A DNA stretch of 64,000 bases from Glandiceps talaboti (lineage: Eukaryota; Hemichordata; Enteropneusta; Spengelidae), in the NCBI RefSeq assembly GCF_964340395.1, contig NC_135556.1, positions 3,343,501-3,407,500 of the forward strand, given 5' to 3'. The notes below the pieces were generated by a model. It had not been told where the DNA came from. It did no database searches and saw only the letters and a program-made list of their open reading frames with translations. Shown in pieces: positions 49,101 through 61,100 of this stretch (positions are counted from its first letter, which is position 1; each line of letters begins with the position of its first letter). Both the position numbers and the translations under genes were made by a program.

Positions 49101-52100
49101 AATCTTGGAGGTCTGGATCACTCCATACACCTGAAACATGATAGCATACATGTAGTTTACAATTACCATTGCTCAGATAATTTTGAGCATTTTGTATTCG
49201 CTCTCAATATTATATTAGACAATTAACTATTTTGACAAATACAAGTTAAACTTGAGGAGTTTAACACATAAATTTATTCAATCATTCTGATTAATAGAGT
49301 TACCTCTTTACAATTAGTTATTTATTAATAAAAACTGATTGAAGCAAAAACTCACAAAACTAAGTTAAGTACTAGGAATTGGAGCATTACATAGTATACA
49401 GACTTTACATAAATGTACATGTACATAGTATTTGCTTTGTGTGAAGAACGTACTACTGTACACTGTACAGCAAGCATTCGTTACTAGGAAAGACACAAGT
49501 CAAAACCATTATTGTTTGACGACTGTGCTAGATTACAAATTTTAGTGTGTGATAAGATGCTTTTGATGTCGGATAGTGTAAACAAGTTGCAAGTTCTCAA
49601 TAATGTGCATTGCAAGATAATGGAAGTCATTAGAAACGCCACTCTACCATGAGCACCGTACAAACATTTCACAAAAATAATTTTAGTCTGCATCTATCTT
49701 AACTGAAAGTTCAATTTCCACTGTCGTACAAGTTTAAGTCAAAATATTAGCATATGGATTGATATTCTCCTGAAAGGTCCTGACATTAGCAAAGACGTCC
49801 CCATCATCTAATTCAACAACTAATTCTTATGTTTATTAACTTACCTTCCATAGTAAACATCTTGCCCGTACCAATTTGTCCGTATGAAGATATTGTACCG
49901 TTAAAGTCCTCTAGTACAGAGCCAACTAGATCACGGAATCTCTCGTCGTACAATCCTCTTTGTATAAAGCTGAAAAATTCATTAAAATAGAGAAATGATT
50001 CAGGTATGTACATGTATAACTATCAAATTAAAATGGTGGTACATGTAGCTAAGGGCAAGTTTGTGCATATAATCAACAGTGGTAAAACTAGTTCTGATTA
50101 GTGGCTGGCCTCAGTTCAGCAGCTAGTGTGCGGTACCGTCACCGACTATTTTTGTTTTGTAAAAAAAATCTGAACATGCTGAAGCTAACTACAGTTAGAC
50201 ATGTCTTACAGTACAATTTTTTTTTTGGCATGAAGTTCACTACTGTGCTGTGTCCATATGAACCTGTGTTTGGCAGCATGCATGATGCAGTGATTCTCTA
50301 GGTAGACACAACGATGGCAACAAATAAACTTGCCTTCTTTATTAGTTAAAACATGATTTTCAAAGCATTTTACATTTGTACATGTTTTCTGTTGTTTCAC
50401 GTTGACCATGGACACACGTGGGAAAATCTGATAATTGATCGGGAAACTCAGAACTTTTACCGGTTTACTGGCCTTTAAAAACACTGATTATGTTCATGTG
50501 GTATATTTGGTACTTAATGCTGTAGGTCACCACAGCTGATAGGTGATGATTCTTTTCTTTACCATGGGGAAGAAGTCACAATGGAAATTGTTGACACCAT
50601 AAGAGATGAGATGCAACTAACCATTGGTGAATTTTACTATAATTCTATTTTCTGTAAATCATTCATTTATTGTACTGGTATTTTCAGAACTTGTTGGCAT
50701 TTTTAAAGTGATATTTCATAAATTGTTGTGTAATGAAGCTCATATTTGTCATGTACATGTACATTACTGATTGCTCATATAAATATAAACAGAAACGTTT
50801 AGCTCTTCAATGGCAGAGAAACAATTGAATTCATACATAAACCCCTTAGTGATGGTGATTTTATGCCAAAACATTGCACATATTCTGTGATTATCTATTG
50901 TATGGAGCACTCATTGTCCCTGAAACTCACAGATTCATAGACAGCAAGGGGTAGTTACTAGATAGTCATGATGTATACAAACATTAATTATAGACATGAG
51001 GCACACAAGATGTAGTGTTCCTTCATAGAAACCAAACTTCGTAGTAATTTGTAAATGTTATACTCAACTGCTGGCAAATAGAACTTAAATATATTGCCAG
51101 AGTTAAAGTATGGGTCTAATAAATCTCTGTGAACTGTTTTTCCAATACAAAGGATTAGAACTCATTTTATAATGATGTTTGAAGGCTTTAGATGCAAAGT
51201 AGTCCCAGGTGAAGTTGTGGTTATGTATCTTCAGTTTGAGCACTGTTGACATAAGAGATTTGTTTGGCCATAAATGGGTAAATGACTGATATGCATATTA
51301 TCATAAGATTGTTATATTGTCTGAGTATATATGAATTGGTCTAATTCAAACATTAAATGATGGGGTTGCAAACATCATTTTTTTACCAGAGTGGTTTTCC
51401 AATGTTAATGTCCATTTCAATCACTCCTTCAGGTCCTGCAGCAATTTCTTCCTGGTTCATTGGTCGACTTCTGACCACCACTTCTTCTGACTGAAAAACA
51501 AAATGATCAATATGTTTCTGATTAGAGAAATAAATACCAAGGAAAACTTCATTATTATATGTACTTATAATGTCATTCCCCACTATTTTTCTTTCTTCAG
51601 TCAAGGAAAATAATAATGACCTAAGGGGCTTTGTCACTTTGAGTAGCTAGACGGGTAGTGACAACCCTTTGGTCACGAGTATTTTCTGGCTGAATGAAGA
51701 AAAAAGAAAAAGATTGGGAATTAATAAAAACCTTATTTTCCTCATGTTCCACCGCTTACATGTTTCTAGACTTTTGATATGTTGTTCAGCATAAAATTCT
51801 GTGGAAGATGCACTAAAAATAATTTCTGTTGCAATTATTTTGACTGGACTATAGTTTGGTATGAACTATATGTCTTCTTATCAAAAATAACCTTTCTGTG
51901 TTTGTCTTTCACTTTTTCTCTGATACCTGAGACATTCACCAAGTTTAATGCATGTTACCAGATTACATGTGAAACCCCCTTTTGTCTTGCTAAATTTTTG
52001 TTTTACGCCATAAACTACCAAGAAGGAAATATATTCCAAGGTGAACACAATATCACTTGGGATTCTTGGAGAATATATTATATGAATGATTGATAAGCTA

Positions 52101-55100
52101 AATTCGAAACACACACTTGTTTGATGATAATCTACTAAAGGGCTACTTACTAAAGCTAGGACTTTTGTAGTACGGACACAGTGTGTGCAAAGTTATGAGG
52201 AAAATTAGATTTTACATCTCCCCCAAGTCATATGGAATCCTGTTTTTCCCAAACAGTATTTACTTGTGTACAAACAATTATCACTTGGTAGAAAGTCAGG
52301 ATTACATTGAGCATCCTCATTGAGTGACTGTACTGTGAGTAAAATTTTTTCAGCAAATCAGAAGGTTACATTTCCTTGGTATTAAAACGTATTCATTTTT
52401 CAAGGCTATCATGTTGTCAGCAATATACTAGACAACATAGCCAGTAGTAAGTGAATTGAATTACTAGTTTCTAATTCTGAAACAATTGGAGTACAGAAAA
52501 CCTTTTGATGACATTTTTTAATTTCTCTTTTGAAATCAAGGCCATTCATCACATTTCATTATTCAAACCTGTTCAAAAACATTTTCATTAAAATTACCAG
52601 TGTGCTCAATGAAGAGACGGGAGTTTGAGTCAGTGCCATTATCAAACTTAACATTTATGTGCAGAATTATGACCAAACAAGTGAATGCATGACATCAAGT
52701 GGCCAAGTCATTTTCTAATATACACTGCAATAAAGGAATTAGAAATTATATAAGGGTAATTTCCAAATTTATGGGTATTTCAACAAATTTTAGACATGGG
52801 TGTGCCGCCCACACTGAAAACATCGGCCCATGTATAAGGCAAAACGAAAACCCATTGTTAGGGAATTCTTGAGGAAAATCTTCCACTTAGTCACCTTTTT
52901 CTGCTGCTGCATGGGAATTTTTCTAAAGCATGAGGTTGTTGCCAAAGTTATAGACCGATGATTCATAAATTGACCCATGTCTAGGGATTCTTTCCTGAAA
53001 ATGACTCATTTGGACAGCAAACACTGTAGACCTCTCTATATGGGAATAACCCCCTCATTCAGTTTAGTTTGTAGCAGTTTGCGTTTTGGCATCTAGAAGT
53101 GTCACAAGTCGATCACTCACAATTGGTTGATGGCAAGAATTCCCAGGGGAGAGGGGGGGGGGGGGGGGTTGAGATATTCGGGCGGATAATGGGTACATAT
53201 GTACCCTGGTGAACATTACAGAATCGAGCCATTAACTAAGGAAGAGGGGTTTCTTATCTTTCTTATCACTGAACAGTGTTTGTTGGCAATATTTACAAAT
53301 GTGATAAAGTACTATAGTATAACACATCAATATCTAATAGTCTGTTCACACTAGGACATATCCTCTGCAGAATCAGTGACTTAAATTAACTCTGGAGGTA
53401 ATTTGCATGTGTGAATGGTTGACTCCGGAGAATCTGTGGATTATTTTACTGTGGAGTTTTTGGTCGATTCAGCTCCGCAGATCCTCCGGAGGAAAGGATT
53501 AGCTTGTACTAAGTTGTAGGTGTGAACGCTTTATGCCGGTGTAAGCACCCTCAATCGGTGTATTTCAGTCATTGCACTAATTTCCCGGACAGCAAACTAT
53601 CGATGTTTGCCAGCTAATCAGTGCACAAATAGTGCCTTTTGGTCCTATTGTCAATAAAATGTATCCATTTGAGCATATATTTGCTATGCTGGCTAATTTT
53701 TGCTATGCTGGCTGATGTTTGAGGGCGTCCTTTCAGAACTTTATATGTATATATTGCATTCAATTTGTGAGAGTCCAAACTATAATAAAAGTAATTTCAA
53801 AATTACATGTCAGGAGAACAAAAAAGTGAAGGGGTTTAATATTATAATATAATGACAATAAAAAAAATATTAGGATGAAGTTTGTATGTCCCTGGTGGAA
53901 CCTCTTGGCATATGAATTCAGAGCCATGTATACATGTAAACACACCCTGTCTCGTGTTGACGACCTACAGCACACCAAATATAAAATGTCACTGAAATGA
54001 ACAAAATGGAACATTCTAATTCCCAATTATTGAATTCTAATCGAAAATGATCTGAAATTTTCATACTCCGAGACCACTGATCATGGATGGGCGGAAATGC
54101 CCGTGTTTGTCTAGGTGTATGCACTCCAAAATTTATGGATGCCAAAGTCACTTTTTCTTTTTGATTTGTTTCTTTTAAGAAAAATACGACAGTCTGATTT
54201 TCCATGGCCACGTCAGTATCGAATGCTAGGTCCACCTTTGATGTATCATGTGTCGTCACAGTACAGTCTATGATTACTCAGTGTTGTATAGCAAAGTGGC
54301 TAGCTAGCCTCACAAATTTTCAATTTTGAGTTTTTACTGGATTGAGATACTTGACCATCTCAGCTTTCATGTGAGTGGTGTCATTCATCAATGTTAGGGT
54401 TAATAATTAGTACTAATTTGCATATATGCACATAGGAATACCAGTAGTATCATGTTGAGTGGTTGGAATTGTGTATGCATGTGTATTAAATAAGCCAAGA
54501 AACACAAAGAACAATTGCCACTAAGCAAACATTTAAGGCATTGGTATGACTATCAAAAGGTGGTTGTTGCCATGGCACCGATCTTTTAGTGATTCTTGTC
54601 AATGATCTAATACTACACATTTATAGAGGTGAGTTAGTTTGAAAACAACTTATAACACATTTATAAGTAATACTCATTAAAATATACATTAACTTTATTA
54701 TGTACAATGCTGTGATTTACAAATATACATATGATTAAAAGTTGTTGTTGCCATGGTTATATCCATTACAATATTACCTAATTCTAAAGATTGCTCTAGG
54801 TTATGTACTTTCCACTGTAGATAAAAATTCATCAAACATCAACATTCTGATATAATATCAAGTATACATGACTGGCCTTCACTGAGGTAAAATAAAATTT
54901 AATGCTACCATAGCAACATTCTTTTTTTTGCCATGACAACAGAATAGCTACACCTTGTGCTGCTGTTGGATATTTAAGTGCAACTAACTATTAACTCTCT
55001 ACATTGGTCACCGGGTCAGGAGAGAGGGGTTAAGAAAGTGAAAATGGCAAATCAATCATAACCACATATATTGCTATTTAAAACAAACTCATGTTTTCAA

Positions 55101-58100
55101 AAATATGCTATGTTCAGTCACATGATCTTATCAAATATTCAGAATGTCACCAGAGTTAAAAGTCACTATACATTTTTTATTTCCTCACTAAACAATTAAA
55201 CATGTACATTGTACACTCTAATGTTTATTGTTGATATTCTCAAAGTCTCAGTGTCACTCTAACAATATAATGTCTACTATAGTACTATCCAGGTTGATGT
55301 AATAACTTGGGAACCAATGTCTACTATCCAGGTTGATGTAGTAACTTGGGAACCAATGTCTACTATCAAGGTTGGTGTAGTAACTTGGAGACCAATATCT
55401 ATAATCAAGGTTAATGTAGTAACTTGGGAACCAATATCTACTATCAAGGTTAATGTAGTAACTTGGGAACCAATGTCTACTATCACAGTTGATGTAGTAA
55501 CTTGGGAACCAATATGTACTACACTGTATCACAGTTGATGTAGTAACTTGGGAACCAATGTCTACTATCAAGGTTGGTGTAGTAACTTGGGAACCAATGT
55601 CTACTATCAAGGTTAATGTAGTAACTTGGGAACCAATGTCTACTATCACAGTTGATGTAGTAACTTGGGAACCAATGTCTACTATCAAGGTTAATGTAGT
55701 AACTTGGGAACCAATGTCTACTATCACAGTTGATGTAGTAACTTGGGAACCAATGTCTACTATCAAGGTTTAATGTAGTAACTTGGGAACCAATGTCTAC
55801 TATCACAGTTGATGTAACTTGGGAACCAATATGTACTACACTGTATCACAGTTGATGTAGTAACTTGGGAACCAATATCTACTATCAAGGTTAAAGTAGC
55901 AACTTGGGAACCAATATCTACTATCAAGGTTAATGTAGCAACTTGGGAACCAATGTCTACTATCACAGTTGATGTAGTAACTTGGGAACCAATGTCTACT
56001 ATCACAGTTGATGTAGTAACTTGGGAACCAATATCTACTATCAAGGTTAATGTAGTAACTTGGGAACCAATGTCTACTATCACAGTTGATGTAACTTGGG
56101 AACCAATATCTACTATCAAGGTTAATGTAGTAACTTGGGAACCAATGTCTACTATCAAGGTTAATGTAGTAACTTGGGAACCAATGTCTACTATCACAGT
56201 TGATGTAGTAACTTGGGAACCAATATGTACTACACTGTATCACAGTTGATGTAGTAACTTGGGAACCAATATCTACTATCAAGGTTAATGTAGCAACTTG
56301 GGAACCAATGTCTACTATCACAGTTGATGTAGTAACTTGGGAACCAATATCTACTACCAAGGTTGAGTAGTAACTTGGGAACCAATGTCTACTATCAAAG
56401 TTGATGTAGTAACTTGGGAACCAATATCTACTACCAAGGTTGAGTAGTAACTTGGGAACCAATGTCTACTATCAAGGGTAATGTAGCAGCTTGGGAACCA
56501 ATGTCTACTATCAAGGTTAATGTAGTAACTTGGGAACCAATATCTACTACCAAGGTTGAGTAGTAACTTGGGAACCAATGTCTACTATCAAGGGTAATGT
56601 AGCAGCTTGGGAACCAATGTCTACTATTAAGGTTAATGTAGCAACTTGGGAACCAATGTCTACTATCAAGGTTGATGTAGTAACTTGGGAACCAATATCT
56701 ACTATCAAGGTTGATGTAGTAACTTGGGAACCAATGTCTACTATCAAGGTTGATGTAGTAACTTGGGAACCAATGTCTACTATCACAGTTGATGTAGTAA
56801 CTTGGGAACCAATGTCTACTATCACAGTTGATGTAGTAACTTGGGAACCAATATCTACTATCACAGTTGATGTAGTAACTTGGGAACCAATGTCTACTAT
56901 CAAGGTTGGTGTAGTAACTTGGAGACCAATATCTATAATCAAGGTTAATGTAGTAACTTGGGAACCAATATCTACTATCAAGGTTAATGTAGTAACTTGG
57001 GAACCAATGTCTACTATCACAGTTGATGTAGTAACTTGGGAACCAATATGTACTACACTGTATCACAGTTGATGTAGTAACTTGGGAACCAATGTCTACT
57101 ATCAAGGTTGGTGTAGTAACTTGGGAACCAATGTCTACTATCAAGGTTAATGTAGTAACTTGGGAACCAATGTCTACTATCACAGTTGATGTAGTAACTT
57201 GGGAACCAATGTCTACTATCAAGGTTAATGTAGTAACTTGGGAACCAATGTCTACTATCACAGTTGATGTAGTAACTTGGGAACCAATGTCTACTATCAA
57301 GGTTTAATGTAGTAACTTGGGAACCAATGTCTACTATCACAGTTGATGTAACTTGGGAACCAATATGTACTACACTGTATCACAGTTGATGTAGTAACTT
57401 GGGAACCAATGTCTACTATCAAGGTTGGTGTAGTAACTTGGGAACCAATGTCTACTATCAAGGTTAATGTAGTAACTTGGGAACCAATGTCTACTATCAA
57501 GGTTAATGTAGTAACTTGGGAACCAATGTCTACTATCAAGGTTGGTGTAGTAACTTGGGAACCAATGTCTACTATCAAGGTTAATGTAGTAACTTGGGAA
57601 CCAATGTCTACTATCACAGTTGATGTAGTAACTTGGGAACCAATGTCTACTATCAAGGTTTAATGTAGTAACTTGGGAACCAATGTCTACTATCACAGTT
57701 GATGTAACTTGGGAACCAATATGTACTACACTGTATCACAGTTGATGTAGTAACTTGGGAACCAATATCTACTATCAAGGTTAAAGTAGCAACTTGGGAA
57801 CCAATATCTACTATCAAGGTTAATGTAGCAACTTGGGAACCAATGTCTACTATCACAGTTGATGTAGTAACTTGGGAACCAATGTCTACTATCACAGTTG
57901 ATGTAGTAACTTGGGAACCAATATCTACTATCAAGGTTAATGTAGTAACTTGGGAACCAATGTCTACTATCACAGTTGATGTAACTTGGGAACCAATATC
58001 TACTATCAAGGTTAATGTAGTAACTTGGGAACCAATGTCTACTATCAAGGTTAATGTAGTAACTTGGGAACCAATGTCTACTATCACAGTTGATGTAGTA

Positions 58101-61100
58101 ACTTGGGAACCAATATGTACTACACTGTATCACAGTTGATGTAGTAACTTGGGAACCAATATCTACTATCAAGGTTAATGTAGCAACTTGGGAACCAATG
58201 TCTACTATCACAGTTGATGTAGTAACTTGGGAACCAATATCTACTACCAAGGTTGAGTAGTAACTTGGGAACCAATGTCTACTATCAAAGTTGATGTAGT
58301 AACTTGGGAACCAATATCTACTACCAAGGTTGAGTAGTAACTTGGGAACCAATGTCTACTATCAAGGGTAATGTAGCAGCTTGGGAACCAATGTCTACTA
58401 TCAAGGTTAATGTAGTAACTTGGGAACCAATATCTACTACCAAGGTTGAGTAGTAACTTGGGAACCAATGTCTACTATCAAGGGTAATGTAGCAGCTTGG
58501 GAACCAATGTCTACTATTAAGGTTAATGTAGCAACTTGGGAACCAATGTCTACTATCAAGGTTGATGTAGTAACTTGGGAACCAATATCTACTATCAAGG
58601 TTGATGTAGTAACTTGGGAACCAATGTCTACTATCAAGGTTGATGTAGTAACTTGGGAACCAATGTCTACTATCACAGTTGATGTAGTAACTTGGGAACC
58701 AATGTCTACTATCACAGTTGATGTAGTAACTTGGGAACCAATATCTACTATCACAGTTGATGTAGTAACTTGGGAACCAATGTCTACTATCAAGGTTGGT
58801 GTAGTAACTTGGAGACCAATATCTATAATCAAGGTTAATGTAGTAACTTGGGAACCAATATCTACTATCAAGGTTAATGTAGTAACTTGGGAACCAATGT
58901 CTACTATCACAGTTGATGTAGTAACTTGGGAACCAATATGTACTACACTGTATCACAGTTGATGTAGTAACTTGGGAACCAATGTCTACTATCAAGGTTG
59001 GTGTAGTAACTTGGGAACCAATGTCTACTATCAAGGTTAATGTAGTAACTTGGGAACCAATGTCTACTATCACAGTTGATGTAGTAACTTGGGAACCAAT
59101 GTCTACTATCAAGGTTAATGTAGTAACTTGGGAACCAATGTCTACTATCACAGTTGATGTAGTAACTTGGGAACCAATGTCTACTATCAAGGTTTAATGT
59201 AGTAACTTGGGAACCAATGTCTACTATCACAGTTGATGTAACTTGGGAACCAATATGTACTACACTGTATCACAGTTGATGTAGTAACTTGGGAACCAAT
59301 ATCTACTATCAAGGTTAAAGTAGCAACTTGGGAACCAATATCTACTATCAAGGTTAATGTAGCAACTTGGGAACCAATGTCTACTATCACAGTTGATGTA
59401 GTAACTTGGGAACCAATGTCTACTATCACAGTTGATGTAGTAACTTGGGAACCAATATCTACTATCAAGGTTAATGTAGTAACTTGGGAACCAATGTCTA
59501 CTATCACAGTTGATGTAACTTGGGAACCAATATCTACTATCAAGGTTAATGTAGTAACTTGGGAACCAATGTCTACTATCAAGGTTAATGTAGTAACTTG
59601 GGAACCAATGTCTACTATCACAGTTGATGTAGTAACTTGGGAACCAATATGTACTACACTGTATCACAGTTGATGTAGTAACTTGGGAACCAATATCTAC
59701 TATCAAGGTTAATGTAGCAACTTGGGAACCAATGTCTACTATCACAGTTGATGTAGTAACTTGGGAACCAATATCTACTACCAAGGTTGAGTAGTAACTT
59801 GGGAACCAATGTCTACTATCAAAGTTGATGTAGTAACTTGGGAACCAATATCTACTACCAAGGTTGAGTAGTAACTTGGGAACCAATGTCTACTATCAAG
59901 GGTAATGTAGCAGCTTGGGAACCAATGTCTACTATCAAGGTTAATGTAGTAACTTGGGAACCAATATCTACTACCAAGGTTGAGTAGTAACTTGGGAACC
60001 AATGTCTACTATCAAGGGTAATGTAGCAGCTTGGGAACCAATGTCTACTATTAAGGTTAATGTAGCAACTTGGGAACCAATGTCTACTATCAAGGTTGAT
60101 GTAGTAACTTGGGAACCAATATCTACTATCAAGGTTGATGTAGTAACTTGGGAACCAATGTCTACTATCAAGGTTGATGTAGTAACTTGGGAACCAATGT
60201 CTACTATCACAGTTGATGTAGTAACTTGGGAACCAATGTCTACTATCACAGTTGATGTAGTAACTTGGGAACCAATATCTACTATCACAGTTGATGTAGT
60301 AACTTGGGAACCAATATCTACTATCACAGTGTTGCAGCCAGCCTTTTCTAAGAGTGGGACATAGTGTCCCGAAACTTTTAGTTTTCTGGGTCATCATACA
60401 ATTTTTGGGGGACATAAAAAAAACCGCCAATAGCGTTATAGCACAACTGTACACTTTTTCAAAATATTTACCCATATGCTGATCCATGGTAGATATTTGC
60501 TGAATGATTATGCAGTTGCCTATTCAACCCTGTTGTTATCTATGCAATATACATGATCATTTGGCTATTGCTATAGGTGTGGTCATGTTGCTAAACATAT
60601 TTGCATACAATTTTAGTGTGGGTCATCTATGACCCGTCCCTTCCAAAATTGTGGGTCAGGTCCAAAAATTGTATGTTAGGACAATTTTTTAACATAGATA
60701 TTAACAGTAAGGTACTGGTCCAACAGACCAGACAAGCTAAAATGTGTGTGGTCCGCCCCAAAGAATCATTAGTCCCGGGCCCGGGACCAGTGGATTTGTT
60801 CACCCCTGCTATTAAATATTGTTGGAGTCTGACACTACATCTTTCTATTCATTACAGTTCACAAAGTCTGTTTTTTTAAACTGTGTTTCTATCATTTCTA
60901 ATCGTTACATTAAAAATAAAGACAATAAAGTTTCAATTTGACTAAAATGTTTCAAAATACACTTGTTTCCTGTCTTCATCATTTTGATCTGTACTGTGTA
61001 CAGCTGTATGGAGAACCAAAGCTGCAGTATACATGTACATGCTGATTTTGTTAACTACAATGACCAAAACAAAGACTGTCATTGGATACATGGAGAGCAA

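Noticed and set aside
53918-54259. 113-codon minus-strand frame inside kinesin intron 1
   Set aside because: It has no family signature and no splice sites that fit the kinesin exons. Kept only as a remark.
55254-60487. Many long open frames of 150-290 codons on both strands
   Set aside because: They are produced by the 39-bp (13-codon) minisatellite. They recur at the higher-order periods and have no independent coding signal.
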